Positions 1 through 11,200 of a stretch of 64,000 nucleotides of DNA are shown here, piece by piece (the stretch's first letter is position 1; each line of letters opens with the position of its first letter). The stretch covers positions 14,542,601 through 14,606,600 of the forward strand of contig CM072805.1 in assembly GCA_037013495.1 (NCBI GenBank), in the 5' to 3' direction. This DNA is from Hippophae tibetana (lineage: Eukaryota; Streptophyta; Magnoliopsida; Rosales; Elaeagnaceae). The position numbers and the translations under genes were made by a program. Below the pieces are notes generated by a model. It ran no database searches, had not been told where the DNA came from, and worked only from the letters and a program-made list of their open reading frames with translations.

Positions 1-1
1 A

Positions 2-545
2 GCATTGGTTGAGTTATCCAACAACAATAGTTATCGATCTAGCATTGGAATGGCTCCTTATGAAGTCTTCTATGGAGGATAATGAGAACTAATATTATTG
101 AGGAAACAATTGAAAATATTCGTATCGTACAAGAAAAACTTCATATAGCTCAAAGTAGATATATTAGTTATGCTGATCATGGATGAAAACCATTAAAATT
201 TGAAGTAGATGACTATGTTTTTCTCAAGGTTCAACCTCGAAAAGGAGTAACTCATTTCAGAATAAAAGGAAAGTTATCACCTCGCTATATCGGACCATTC
301 AAAATTATTAGAAGAGTTGGTGATGTAGAATATCGGTTGGAGTTACCCTAAAAAATATCACAACATTTTTCACGTATCTATCTTACAGAAATGATAATGG
401 AATCAGAATTCTATCTTATATTAGATAGAGCTACCATTACAAGAAGACACATCATATAAAGAAGATGCAACTTGGGATTCAGAGTTGGAAGTTCATTCGA
501 AGTATCCTTACTTGTTTGAAGAATTATAAATTTTGAGGATGAAAT
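2..545 (+). pseudogene. pol: Chromovirus (Ty3/gypsy) pol 3' end: integrase C-terminus and chromodomain remnant
   Basis: The last part of a Ty3/gypsy polyprotein whose start lies left of the window. The first frame reads the conserved integrase stretch SIGMAPYEVFYGG, then stops at about 80. After a frame change the GPY/F-type C-terminal domain follows ([20 protein letters not shown], about 270-330). A short chromodomain end (ATWDSELEVHSKYPYLFEEL, about 465-530) identifies a chromovirus. In-frame stops and frame changes show it is dead, and most of the chromodomain is missing. A polypurine tract and an LTR follow directly, as expected for the 3' end of an element. The exact clade (Tekay-like or other) is an inference. 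Confidence 0.85.
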
Positions 546-550
546 TTTCT

Positions 551-565
551 TTAAGGGGGTAAGAA
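551..565 (+). other. Polypurine tract of the chromovirus
   Basis: A purine run, AAGGGGGTAAGAA, lies immediately before a TG dinucleotide that starts the LTR. This is where plus-strand DNA synthesis would be primed in a live element. Confidence 0.6.
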
Positions 566-2200
566 TGTAAAACCCTATAATTTTGTTATAAATAATTATA
601 GTACCCAAAATGAAATTCTAAATACTTTTTTACAATGTAGGAATGTAATGGGAAAGTTGTGTGAAAAATTGGAGAGAATGGAAAAATTGGGTATAACCTT
701 CACCACCTCACCCCCACAGCTGGCAAGCTCCTTGGTGCCTTGATTGGTTATAAAAGAGGTTGAATACCTACTCTTTTTACACATATTTCCTCCCTATTTT
801 CTCCCTTTATCTTAAAACTTTCTATTACTAAGTTGTTTGGGCTTTTCGGCACATTTTGGAGGGCATTTTTGGGATAAATACCCTAGTTTTTGAGTCAAGG
901 ATTCAAGGTAGGGGTTCTTACTCTAAACTTTTAAATTGATTCATTTTTTTTATAAATGAATAACCATGCATCATATATTATTAATAAAAGTGGAAAATTG
1001 GATGCCTTTTTTATAGTTAATGTTATAATGTTATAAATGTTTTTTTTTAAATGAGATACTCATCATAATATTTTATTATGCATACATTGAATTTTTTTTG
1101 TATAATTAATTGAGTATCACATGTTGATATAAAATGAACATTGAAATTATGATATGGAATCTGAGACTTTTATACATGCATCATGAGAATGTTTTATGTG
1201 TGGAAAGTACACCTATATGTTGTCTTGCGGAGTATGGTACCTATGGCTCCTGATTGTAGTAAAAACTTTCCAATTGAATATAGGCATGCATCATATACAT
1301 ATGTATCTTTGGAATTTTCCATCTATGGTGTCTGTATGTTAACATGGATTAATATACTCTTATATGGGCCTTGGAGTTGGATCCTACGTTGTGTTTTTTT
1401 GTCTATTATGGATTCTTTGACTACACATGGGCCTCAAAGTTGAACCCCTATTATGTTTGGAATTAACCTACCCATAGATGAGGGTGCATATGATGTGATT
1501 CTATAGATATATATGCCTTATGTATTATGATTGTACTTAGGGTTAGAGGTGGACCCATTTGTGCCTTGGAGTTGGATCGCACATGTGCTCATGTATTTTA
1601 ATGACTAATACATATGGGATTTCATTTCATGCATTGGATTTTTGTCATAGCATATTTTGTATGAGAATGCATTTGGATGTCTATATTGTACTTTCCTTCA
1701 TTTTTTAGAAGCGATGAGGTACAAGTATATTCGAAGTCTATAATTAAAATCTCCCCATGATGAATATTGATAATGACTACCATTCATGAAGTTTTATTAA
1801 TAAACAACATGCATTATGGGTAACTATATTTTGGAAAATATTAGAGTAAAATTCTACCGAGCTATGCGTTTCCTCTTACTTCTAAATTAGGGTTTGACAG
1901 AGTAGTGTATGACTTGGAGATGAGGAAAAATAAGAGATTTTAGGTTATAACTATGTATTTCATCTTGTAACCATTATTTAGTGTAAATACCGAGACATGT
2001 TGTAAAGTGAATCCTTTTCCTAATATATGTATTTTTTTTATTTGTAATAGTTTTCTTAAAATGTGTTTTTTTCTGAAAACTATTTTTTTGAATAGGATAT
2101 TCTGAATTGAATTTTAAATTATAAATCTTTCAAATTCCTTTAAATACTTTAAAATTTTATCCCCTTTCTTTCTCATGTATCCATTTTTTGGGGCGTAACA
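566..2200 (+). repeat. 3' LTR of the chromovirus
   Basis: A 1635-bp block starting TGTAAAACCC just after the polypurine tract and ending GGGGCGTAACA. The ends are near-inverted (TGT...ACA), as in chromovirus LTRs. It contains a TATA box at 749-756 and a long AT-rich body with no reading frame of note; the frame at 1183-1443 has no family resemblance. Its 5' partner is outside the window. Beyond 2200 the sequence switches abruptly to a minus-strand Athila LTR scrap, so this element probably inserted into that LTR. I cannot test the target duplication because the other end is off-window. Confidence 0.75.
749..756 (+). promoter_or_regulatory. TATA box of the chromovirus LTR
   Basis: TATAAAAG lies about 180 bp into the LTR, a normal distance for the U3 promoter. 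No expression is implied. Confidence 0.5.
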
Positions 2201-2760
2201 ACTCTGAAAATTGAGAGTAGAACTGATAGAAAAACTAAACAAAAAACTAAGAGAAAAATGTAAGTAGAAGAAGCTATTATAGGATGCTTTTCAAAGGGGC
2301 TTAGAGGTGGTATTCATAGGTGATAATGCTGAAGAAAAATGGAGGAAAAAGTGGATTGTGAGTGAACTTTCACCAAGCATTGCAACACACTTTTATCCCT
2401 ACCATGGCATGCATTGATTTTGTACATCTTTACATTATGATCCATATTAATCACCATCACGATTTGGATTGATCTACTTGTCTCAAACTTCTTTTTGTTT
2501 CACCCTCTTATAGGCTTGGTTGGTACATATTTAAGGCTTACATGTGTTTATTATTTAATATTTTTGGTTGTAATTAAGTGCTTGCAGGTACAATTCTTCA
2601 AGTGTTTATCAATTAAATCATTTTGAAACGTGAAATACCTAAAAAATATAAAAAGTACCCATCATGCTAAAAACATAGATTTGTTAAAATAATGATAAAA
2701 TTATGCAAATAAAAATTTATTTTTGACATTAAAGGGTAAATAAATCATGAATTTTGGTTT
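2201..2760 (-). repeat. Athila-type LTR fragment (5' half), minus strand
   Basis: Similar in order and sequence to the right half of the minus-strand LTR at 41784-44028. Shared words are AACTC...AAATTGAGAG, then ...CATATTTAAGGCTTACATG, then CAATTCTTCAAGTGTTTATC, then a stretch matching AATGATAAAATTATG. It is cut on the left by the chromovirus LTR and on the right by SIRE sequence. Confidence 0.6.
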
Positions 2761-2769
2761 TTTTATATC

Positions 2770-3728
2770 TTTGAGTTGCAAATCAAATACCTTAGTTTTC
2801 ATTGGCATATTATTGGACTTACCTTTAGATTTCCCATTCATCCTAAATTAAAATGCACTATGGATGATAGGATGATGATAATTAGTCCTAGAATTACAAG
2901 TGTAAATTTTACATGCCTTTTTGAACTAACAACCTCATGCTTTCCAATAGAATTTTTTAACATGTTATTATAAATTTCATTCATCCTAGAATATGATGCA
3001 ACATGCATAGATGGATGATGGTTATGAGTTGTACTTTGTGAAGCATGGAAAGTATTATTAAATTTAGGAGCATTTATCAAAAATCTATATTTGGGCCTAG
3101 TATGACCTTTCTTTCCACAATAATGATAGATAGACACAATCTTAATAGATTTTTCAATCATAGGTGCAACTATTCTTTATGTTTAATGAGAAAAATTAGG
3201 AGTAGGGTTAAAAGTCCTTATATATATGGTTTTTGATGTTGAAGCTATATGTGTAGCTTGTGAAGAAAAAGGGTTGGAGGGTTTTACAAACTCAGTTTTT
3301 TTTAAGATGTTGGTGTAGAATCCTCATCTATATAGCCGAATCCTCTCTTGTCTTCAATAGGTTTTCCATAATTCAGAATTTTATTTAGCCTTTCACCTCT
3401 AATGGTTAACCTCTTTGAAGCTTCTTTTGATTTTTCAAGTTCTTGCATTAGAATCATATTTTCTTGTTTAAGATTGGCAAGACTTGAATTCAAAACATTA
3501 GTATGTTCAAACGGTTCAATATTTTTTTATAATTGAGGAGTCTATTTTAAGATATTTAAGTTTATCATTTAGTTTAGTTACTTATACAAGTAACTTATTC
3601 TTTTGTCTCTCACTTCTAACTAAATAAGTAAGCAATTAATCAAGACTATTTACTTTAAATTTATTGAGTAAACCTTCAGCATCACTTTCCTCATCATCTA
3701 AAATATCACCCTTAATAAAATTATCCAT
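2770..3728 (-). pseudogene. gag: SIRE-like Ty1/copia gag, truncated, minus strand
   Basis: Minus-strand gag remains. The likely start codon at 3726-3728 is followed after only a few codons by a late-gag acidic segment (DDEESDAEGLLNKF), so the retrotransposon gag core is deleted. Next come a coiled-coil-like stretch rich in Glu, Lys and Leu, then the copia signature LNKILNYGKPIEDKRGFGYI (about 3340-3400). A zinc knuckle at about 3100-3130 has lost its first and last Cys (YHYCGKKGHTRPKY against C-x2-C-x4-H-x4-C). Gag would package the element RNA; this copy cannot. Compare the fuller minus-strand gag at 54710-56096. Confidence 0.75.
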
Positions 3729-4045
3729 AACAAGGTCCTAGGAAACACTAACTATATTTAGTGATATTCTTAGATTCCAAATGAAAGAAAAAATAGTTAT
3801 TTTGTTATGGATCGTGCTATCTAGAAAGGGTTATGAAAATATGATCAGTGAAATTAAAACAAATTATTTTTTTCACAAATGGCTAGGTATGCAATCATAT
3901 GTAAAAGCAATAATACAAAAAATATAAAGATGACACACTTGAGTTTTAGATGGAAACAACCAAGGTCACACCATTGACCTAAAAGGAAAACAACTAGTCT
4001 ACCAAATCACCTAACTGTCCACTATGAAAAATAAAGGTCCATTTT
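3729..4045 (-). repeat. SIRE-like leader and LTR 3' end fragment, minus strand
   Basis: Follows gag in the expected order. The block at about 3945-4040 (AGGTGGAAACAACCAAGG, then ACTAGTCTACCAAATCACCTAA) matches the same part of the minus LTRs at 56230-57372 and 60545-61030, and the plus LTRs ending near 22760 and 35210. The rest of the LTR is missing. Confidence 0.65.
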
Positions 4046-4127
4046 TTATGTATTTTTTTCTTTATTTGTTAATGTTTTTAGTCATTATGTTTGTTAGTTT
4101 TATGTGAATAAATTTATTTTGTTTCCA

Positions 4128-4390
4128 ATTTTTAATATTTATGTGAGTTTTGGTGATATTTGTGAACATAACATATAATTATAATTTTAGTTTCTAATTG
4201 TCTTAGAAGAACATTTTTAAGTTGAAGAAACTATCAAGCCTCAACAGTCACCTCTCAAGTATATCTCTATTCATGTACATATTAGATTGCATATTAGACA
4301 TATAGGAACAATATGAAAGTAGGTTATTGATAACTCTATGAAAGTAGAATCATCAGTGTATATTTATACTTATTATTTGCTAATTTTATT
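4128..4390 (+). repeat. SIRE-like LTR 5' end (U3) fragment, plus strand
   Basis: Starts near TATGTGAGTTTTGGTGATAT and runs like the U3 start of the plus LTR at 34090 (shared ATTTTTAAGTTGAAGAAACT, CATATTAGATTGCATATTAG). It is truncated after about 260 bp. Its orientation is opposite to the fragment at 3729-4045, so the two are separate scraps. Confidence 0.65.
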
Positions 4391-5860
4391 CCATAAGTAG
4401 GCTTTTGGGTTAAAAATATTAAAATAAGAACTTTCTAGTGAAAATGGGTGAAAATATTACTTTTTGGGAATTTTTTGAAATTGTTTATGAATTTTTTAAT
4501 ATAGGACCAATCAAAAGATGTCATGTAAGCACGAGAGGTGACAAGACATACCATATGGACACCATGTAAGTATAGAGAATCAATCACGTAATGGCATGTG
4601 TACCGAGTGATGCAAGGCTATGCCATATCTCAGAATGGTGTTCATTTTGAGTTTCATAGCACAATCAATGGGTGTGCCATGCATCATCACCTAATTCATC
4701 CATTCCTTTTTCCAGCATAGTACCCAAGTAGTAACCATGAATCACATCATGCCAAGTGGCACTGGCTCAACTACATTGGCCTCAAATAGTACATCCATGC
4801 CATACATCACACATTGATTTTCCCAGTAAATCCCAATGTCATGTGTTGCGTTTCTTTTTGCCAACGCTTTAAATTTTCTTTTTTCATCTTAGCCCTTGAT
4901 CTGAAGTTGGTTTGATGGTATAGATTTCATCAAAGCATAATTTAATCAATAATTACTCCATAAGCCCTATTTAACCAAAATTAACATATTTTTTATCAGT
5001 TCTTGGAGACAAGAAGAGAGAAAAATATAAGAAAATACAAAACGAGATACAATTTTGGTAAATATTCAAGAGAAGATTGGTTCTAGAATTCAAGAGATTG
5101 ATTGCATTTCTTATTATTCTTCTCCATTCATTATCAATGTTTATGCCTTTATTTATGAAAAATATGAGCTTTATGAACAAAATTATGTTTAGCTAATTTA
5201 TTAATCTAGGGGTTTTATGAACCCAATTTTCAACATGTGATGATCTAATATTTATCCTAATTATGATTTCAATTTAATTATATTATATAATCTAATTTTT
5301 ATGCTATTCATTATTTGACCAATAATTGATCTCTATAGGAAATTAAATATGTTTGAGAGAATTATTTAATTATTTATCTTGATTAAATAACATGCATAGT
5401 TTCTACGCATAGATGTATGATTCCTATTTATGTGATCCGTAATTGATGAACTTAATGAGTAGTATGCAATTTAATTGATATGAGAGTGTGATTAGATTAA
5501 TTATGATATGTTGTGTAGTTACTTGAAAAGAGAATAAATGATAGGTTATATTCAATTGATCATGTAATTAATTGATAATTCTATTGAGGGATTTTAATGG
5601 TTCATATGTTTAGAAAATTAGGGGATTAAGTATTACTAGATATGTTTTCATATATCTTTTTAGCTGTCAAATTTTATTTAATTAAATATTGCAATTTAAT
5701 TTTAATTCTTTTAATTTTGCTTTCTTGAAACATAAAAACACAAAATATTAATTTTTTTAGTTTTAAAAATTAGTTTCTAATAAAATAATCTCCATAAGAA
5801 CAATATTTTCTTATCATTATATTACTTGTGATATGTATACTTGTGTATTCATTGCATACA
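4391..5860 (+). repeat. R1 LTR-like repeat, copy 1
   Basis: The body from about 4890 to 5860 is closely repeated at 17226-18190 and 31000-31845. Shared words include GATTGGTTCTAGAATTCAAG, ATTTATTAATCTAGG, TTGATTAAATAACATGCATA and the 3' end CTTGTGATATGTATACTTGT. That end resembles the U5 end of Tat/Athila-type LTRs (aataatctc-tgtgagaacga...acttg). The left part (4391-4890) is LTR-U3-like and weaker. The left boundary is uncertain. An Athila-type gag/protease remnant follows, which fits an LTR plus internal region. Confidence 0.6.
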
Positions 5861-6640
5861 ATAAATGAGGAATATGAGACTAAAAAGGATAAGGAGAAAT
5901 AAAAAACTAAGGATGAGGAGGAACTAGTGGATAAAAAGAGCACTAAAAAGGAAATAATTCAACCAAAAAAGAGCAACCTCTTCAAACCCACTATTCCTTT
6001 TTCAAAGATTGTAAAAGAAAAAGTTAGATATGTAATTTTAAAAAAAAATTGGATGTCTTTTGCAGATGCCCTTGAATGATGCTTTTTTGTGCCATATTTA
6101 CGAAGGACATTTTGTCTAAGAAAAGGAGGCTTGAAGATAATGAAATAATAACCTTGATTGAAGGTTGTAGTGCTATCCTTTCTAGAAAACTACCACAGAA
6201 ATTGAAAGATGTGGGTAACTTTGACATCCCTTGCACTATTTGGGACATCCCTTTTGAGAAAACACTATATGACTTAAGTTTAAGCATTCACCTTATGGCA
6301 TTGTTGGTCTTCAAGAAACTGGGGGTTGGTAAAGCCAAACTCACTTTAGTAGTATTACAAATGGCAAATAGATCAATTAAGTGACCCTATGGTGTCGTAG
6401 AAGATGTGCTAGTAAAAGTAGCCAAGTTCGTCTTTCTAGTGGATTTCATTATACTAGACATAGAAGAGGACCATAAAACTTCTATCATACTTGGTTGTCC
6501 ATTCTTAGCAACCAAAAGAGCACTCATTAATGTACAAAAAAGATGAGCTTACAATGAGAATGCAAGATGAATAAGTGACATTTAAAGTTTGTAAAGCATA
6601 TGAATCCCCTAATATTGGTAATGCTAATGAATTCTTTAGG
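5861..6640 (+). pseudogene. Athila-type gag tail and aspartic protease remnant
   Basis: Plus-strand remains of the gag-protease junction. The region around 6070-6384 reads DILSKKRRLEDNE, then SRKLPQKLKDVGNFDIPCTI, the usual lead-in to the Athila/Tat retropepsin. The active-site motif should be Asp-Leu-Gly-Ala-Ser, but at 6271-6285 it reads Asp-Leu-Ser-Leu-Ser, so the catalytic Gly is lost. Downstream, in broken frames, are the flap and C-terminal parts (DFIILDIEEDH-like and IILGCPFLATKRALI-like, about 6440-6530). Several stops are present. Confidence in the family is high; function is lost. Confidence 0.8.
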
Positions 6641-7190
6641 ATAGATGATAACTTAAAAGAATAACTTGAGTTACCCACACTTAAGATTGCTTATAATAAT
6701 GCCAAAAAATAAAACAATAAAACAAAAATATGACATGATAAGGGAATTGAGCACCATGTTTTAAAACCAAAACATAAAGTATTATTGAACAAATCAAGAC
6801 TCAAACTATTTTTGGGAAAAATCAATAGTAAATGGACACAGTGGGATGTACCTTAGGACTTTCTATGACCATCTAATCAAGGACATTAAGTGTGATGCTG
6901 GTTGGGAGAAAAGCCAACATTATTTTACTTATATTTATGATGTTTTTGTTTCGTATGTGAATAAATATGAAGAGCAATAGCATAACAAGATTGAGCATTT
7001 CAATGATAGATGTGGTTTGCTAGGACTAAGGAAGTTTTCTTTCCTTTTACCTTTTTCATATTTCCACGTGCACAATGGGAAAAATGTTCTATTTAATTTT
7101 TTTGGAGGAAATTTCATTCTCTACTTTAGTATTTAGTATGTATTTTCAATTTTTAGGATGTTTTCAATCATGATGTTGGTAGAAATTATT
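6641..7190 (+). pseudogene. Athila-type integrase tail joined to 3' UTR
   Basis: After protease the sequence jumps to the extreme C-terminus of integrase (KVLLNKSRLKLFLGKI, about 6775-6830; compare [12 protein letters not shown] at 51463-51500). It then enters the 3' UTR (AAGGACATTAAGTGTGATGC, GTTGGGAGAAAAGCCAACAT) shared with 44930-45240. RT, RNase H and the integrase core are deleted. From about 7020 to 7190 there is only AT-rich 3' UTR, ending TATATGGAAACTAAATG as at 45200-45220. Confidence 0.65.
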
Positions 7191-7199
7191 AAATATATG

Positions 7200-7370
7200 G
7201 AAACTAAATGTATGCATGTACTTGATAGCTAATCAACCTAATATTATGCATGCAACGTGTCTGATTAGTAGGTATATGGAAAGACCAATGGAGCTGCATC
7301 TTAGAACTGTTAAATGAGTGTTTCATTATTTCAAAGGAACAATATTTCAAAGGAATGATAAAAATTGGTT
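7200..7370 (+). pseudogene. pol: Ty1/copia pol scrap (RT/RNase H connection)
   Basis: Reads IANQPNIMHATCLISRYMER and then a VFHYFKGT-like stretch. These correspond to the conserved copia segment between reverse transcriptase and RNase H (ATRPDI...SRF, then RYLKGT). There is one in-frame stop (TGA for Arg). Only about 55 codons survive. A SIRE-type spacer follows, which fits a SIRE pol with its RNase H deleted. Confidence 0.65.
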
Positions 7371-8400
7371 GTCATGACTAAGATAAGGAATGTAACATGA
7401 TCGTTAAGATACTTCCATTCATTGTGTGATATTCTTTCTAGTTTTGATTGCACTAGTCAAATTTTTATGCACAAGTTCATGATTGATTTTGGTGCTCTTA
7501 TTGAGAGAAATTTTGTGGTAAGTTGTGCGAGTTGATGAGATCAATCATGTTTTAGAATCTATTTGATCATTTCATGAGGTAAAATCTTGTGCACTTACAT
7601 TTTTCCTTACATTTGGTGACCAATGTTAACAAGAACTCACTGGATGGATATGTATGTCATGCTTGAAGTTTGCGATTGATTATGTGAGATTTTAGGGCTT
7701 GAGATAACCTTGACTACTAAATTGTGTTTGAACTCTATCTCTCACTTTATAAAATTATACTATATAGAGATCTAGTTTTAAGAGGAATACCTACTATGAT
7801 GTGTGAAACTACTTAGTGAGCAGAGAGAGCTACCTCACAACTAGTGTGAAATTCACCATACTAGGTTTTATGCTTGTGCATATTTACTTAGCTAAACAAA
7901 TAAAGGAAAATGAAAAAAAATACAAAAGTAATTGAATGCATAAATAGAGAGAGCCACAAATTGTTATACGAAATGAAACAAAAACCAATTCCTCAAACAA
8001 AAAATTATAATAAATTATGAGAGGGAATAAAGAATAAAAAGCTAATTAAGCTCTCTCTTGATAAGTAAAATTTTATTACATGAAAGTAAGAATTAGACTA
8101 TAATTTTCCATGATAGGTGATACTCTTTCAATTGAATCCTCCTTGATTGATCATAAATAATTAAATTAACATATTATTGTAGTTCAAACTTGTAACATAT
8201 TTTGAGCAATTTTTAATATATCACCATATGTGTTGAAGAATGTATGTGTACTTTATCAAAATACTTATGCATATAGTGAATAATTCAATTTTTGGTCAAG
8301 AATGATTTTTTCATCAAATTGATTAATTTGAGTCATGTTCGTGTGTGAATAAATCTAATACCTTTATCAATATATATATATATTCTTATATTTCTTATTT
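7371..8400 (+). repeat. SIRE-type pol-to-LTR spacer (R2), copy 1
   Basis: Non-coding. It matches 32641-33430 on the plus strand and 61080-61870 on the minus strand. The best-conserved words are ATGTATGTCATGCTTGAA, GAGAGCTACCTCACAACTAG and GATAGGTGATACTCTTTC. In all three places it lies between copia pol remains and the LTR side, so it is part of the element's 3' region. Confidence 0.65.
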
Positions 8401-8742
8401 TATTTTATTATTTTTGTTAAGTAATTATGGAGTTATAGGACTTATGGAGAGTAAATGCATTTCTAGAAACTTTGAATGTTGATCGATTTATGATGAATGG
8501 ATCAATCGAAGTTTGAATGTTAATCAATTCACGTTATCATTGATAGATCGAACAAGTATAGTTTAAAAACCCCCTCAATTTTTATCCTCTTTCACTTAAA
8601 TTTGATTGTTGTTTACATTTCTAGGATTCTCTGCAATAAAACTCACCTTTGTTCATTTATCAAAATCATCCCTCTTTATCATTTTCCCTCATTTTCTATC
8701 AAACCAAACACTAGGATTTTGCTTAAATTCATCATAAATCCT
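8401..8742 (+). other. Unassigned AT-rich stretch with GATCGAT-like motifs
   Basis: No gene seen. It holds TTGATCGATTT, GGATCAATCGAAG and GATAGATCGAAC (about 8480-8555), the motif type repeated in SIRE LTR U3 regions. A C/T-rich leader-like run follows (about 8580-8720). It could be a decayed SIRE LTR. It is cut at 8743 by the G-box LTR. Confidence 0.35.
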
Positions 8743-9850
8743 TGTTGTGTGTTTTCCAACACACAAAAAATGTTCAAGCATACACGGTCACAAGTAATAA
8801 AATGATAAGTAAGTTATCGTTCCCACGGAGATTTGTTACTATAGTTTGTTGAGTACTAAAATTATCTCTCTCTGATTTTATTCAAAACGATCATTGATTC
8901 GAACAAATCTAAGAAAACAGTTTAATAACAAAATAAAAGAAATCTAGAATTGCAATTTTTCACCAAATTAATCAACTCAAATCATATTATTTTCTTTTGA
9001 TTTATATTTTTTAGTACATTCAATTTGTCAACCGAAAACTTCTAATTTTATTCATACATCTCTTTCGAGCTCCGTATAAACACACCTCGTTAAATTAATT
9101 CACTATATTTCTATGAGAATTAAATTCACCAAGATTCATTACGTTCTAAGTTCTCAAATGGCCACACATACAATTAGGGTATATTCCTATCCTTCATCAT
9201 ACATGTCATTCTATTTACGAGCAATATACACACAAATGCCTCTTCCAAGTTTATTTATGTGCCACGGATCATTTTGATAAGATTCGTAAATAATCAAAAA
9301 GCATTAAGCACAAAATAGAACGAACAAATCGAACGTCTTATAAATCTATCAAAAATAATTAAAATAAAAGCATCATAAATTTAGATCAAATGCAACCCTA
9401 GAAAAATTAAATTACTTCATAAATTTAAAATAAAAATTACAACAGATACAGAAAAATAAGATGAAGAAGAAGGAAAATTAAAACATCACTTAGAACAAAT
9501 ATTTGGCACACGCAGAACACAACAAAAGCCAAAAAATGGCTTCTGTGTGTTCTACCGTCCAAAACCGAACAACACAAAAACTAAACTCTCCCCAAAACTC
9601 CAAAACTTTTAAAACTAAAACTAAAAAAAACTCCTCAACTCTATCATCTTATCTCCTATTTATAACATTAAATTTCTAAAAAAAATACATTTAAAAATAT
9701 ATTTTTTTATACACGCGGGAGACAACTAATGATGGAGAAAATAATTTAAAATTACGAGTGGGGGACAAAAATGTATCGAAAATGGAATCGAAAACGCGGC
9801 TAATGTGAGTGGGCGAGCCGTCCGTTTCTGTTTTTCTTTTCAATAAACTA

Positions 9851-9900
9851 TGCCACGTGTCCATATCTGCTTCGCTGAAACAAATAGTGGGACACGTGGC
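9851..9900. promoter_or_regulatory. G-box inverted pair 1 in LTR copy A
   Basis: TGCCACGTGTCC (9851-9862) is followed about 25 bases later by its reverse complement GGACACGTGGCA. Each arm contains the palindrome CACGTG (9854-9859 and 9893-9898). CACGTG preceded or followed by the G/C seen here is the plant bZIP/bHLH G-box. DNA or RNA from here could form a 12-bp hairpin. Confidence 0.65.
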
Positions 9901-10023
9901 AGTACCTCATTTGTTGAAGGGAATGGGCGCACACAGAAATTGTCACACGAGATTGGGGTGCGCGAAACGTGGGGCAACGACTGGAACGCGTGCAATATTC
10001 TGCGCTTTTGCATTCATCAAAAT

Positions 10024-10074
10024 GTGCCACGTGTCCGCTGATGATTCGTTCAAGGGGAAAGTGGGACACGTGGA
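10024..10074. promoter_or_regulatory. G-box inverted pair 2 in LTR copy A
   Basis: A second copy of the arrangement about 173 bp downstream of the first: GCCACGTGTCC, then a spacer resembling the first one (GATTCGTTCAAGG against GCTTCGCTGAAAC), then GTGGGACACGTGG. CACGTG lies at 10028-10033 and 10067-10072. Two further CACGTG boxes follow at 10104-10109 and 10154-10159. Confidence 0.65.
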
Positions 10075-10734
10075 AGACTTTAATTGGCTGGTGGGAACGA
10101 TTACACGTGGTTCAGCCACACGCGAATACAACCTTTGGTAGACGCATAACCGACACGTGGGTCCCACCCTGCACGCCGGCCTGCGCGGCAGGTGAGCCCC
10201 ACTGGTATGCCGAGCCGCGTGAAAAAGAATCTGCACCCACGCGATTTGGTGGGGCGTGATCTGGACGCGCGAATCTCAGCCGTTTCTTCTTTGATCGGAC
10301 GGTTCACGTTTCGCGCGTGGTTCATGACGCATGGTTCTTCTCACCTGCGCAGAAAATTAAACTTTCTTAATTGCATTTTGACCCACAAATTTATTTCAAA
10401 TTACATTTTCAACTTTCTTTAATTACAGTTTAGCCCTTTTCTAATTTAAATTAAATTTTTAAACTTTTAATAATTAAAATTAAGCTCGATTTAAATTTAA
10501 ATTATATTTTCAACTTTTATAAATTGCAATTAAACACTCTTTTATTTGAAATTATATTTTTGGACACAAATTTACAATTAAGTACGTTTTCGATACAAAT
10601 TATTTAATTTTCATAAAAAATATAAAAAACAGTAAATACTAATTTATTCATTGAAAATTAACTAAAAACATTAAGAACATAGTAATTATAATTAATAAAA
10701 TAGGTGAAAATAACTATATAAAATACAGTTATCA

Positions 10735-11200
10735 ATCCCCTTCTTTACTCCAACATTAGTTTTTTGACTTCTACTCTTCAATTTGTTGGGGACATTTTGA
10801 TGAATTTTTATATTTTCAGTTCACAAGGGCATTTTGATCTTTTTGGATTTGTGCTCGGTTTTCAAATTGCTTCCCAATGATGAAGACTCTGTCAAGGTGT
10901 ACGTATTATATTTTCTTCTCAATAGTAGGACAAAGATTCTCAAACATGGTATCAAGTTACTATCTCTAAATGCCTAATTTTACTTAAGTGTGGCATTACC
11001 TTGATTGAATTTCATGAGTTAGGAGTTACACTAGCCATTAGTGCTCTAGGATGGAAATACTTGTTTACACCTTCAAACTTATGCTATTCATCATTGATTC
11101 ATAAATTTCATGCTAATATTGATCCAAAAATACGTCACCCTAGGCCAATGTGCTCTAGTGTATTGATAAAAAAAACTATTGACATCTCACCCTATAGAAT
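10735..11200 (+). pseudogene. Possible env-like / plant transposon-domain scrap
   Basis: The frame at 11001-11195 reads GWKYLF...NLCYSSLIHKFHANID, then a VLIKKTIDISPYRM stretch. It resembles the pattern W-x-x-(F/L)...LV(R)EFYAN...V(R)G-x-x-(I/V)-x-(F/Y)SP seen in the env-like or plant-transposon-protein regions of SIRE and Athila elements. I infer this from pattern only. Upstream (10735-11000) I see no coding signal. The scrap is cut at 11201 by an Athila LTR. Confidence 0.4.

Larger units (their letters stand above)
8743..10734 (-). mobile_element. Solo LTR of a G-box-rich retrotransposon, copy A (minus strand)
   Basis: A 1992-bp repeat matching 62191-64000 in the same orientation (shared words: CACAGAGATTTGTTACTATA-like, CCTATGAGAATTAAATTCACC-like, TTCTCAAATGGCCACACATAC). 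Proposed ends are TGTTGTG on the left and TTATCA on the right, flanked by ATCCT (8738-8742) and ATCCC (10735-10739), a possible 5-bp target duplication with one mismatch. Minus orientation is inferred because its left end, reverse-complemented, resembles the U5 end of Tat/Athila-type LTRs (TCTCCGTGGGAACGATAACT, TTATTACTTGTGACC). The centre (9780-10340) is far richer in G+C than the surroundings and carries six CACGTG boxes. Confidence 0.7.

Noticed and set aside
1183-1443. 86-codon frame in the chromovirus LTR
   Set aside because: It is LTR body; no homology and no expected coding there.
9809-10325. Several overlapping frames of 60-110 codons
   Set aside because: All cover the GC-rich G-box block of an LTR. 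The aligned block in copy B does not preserve any of these frames.
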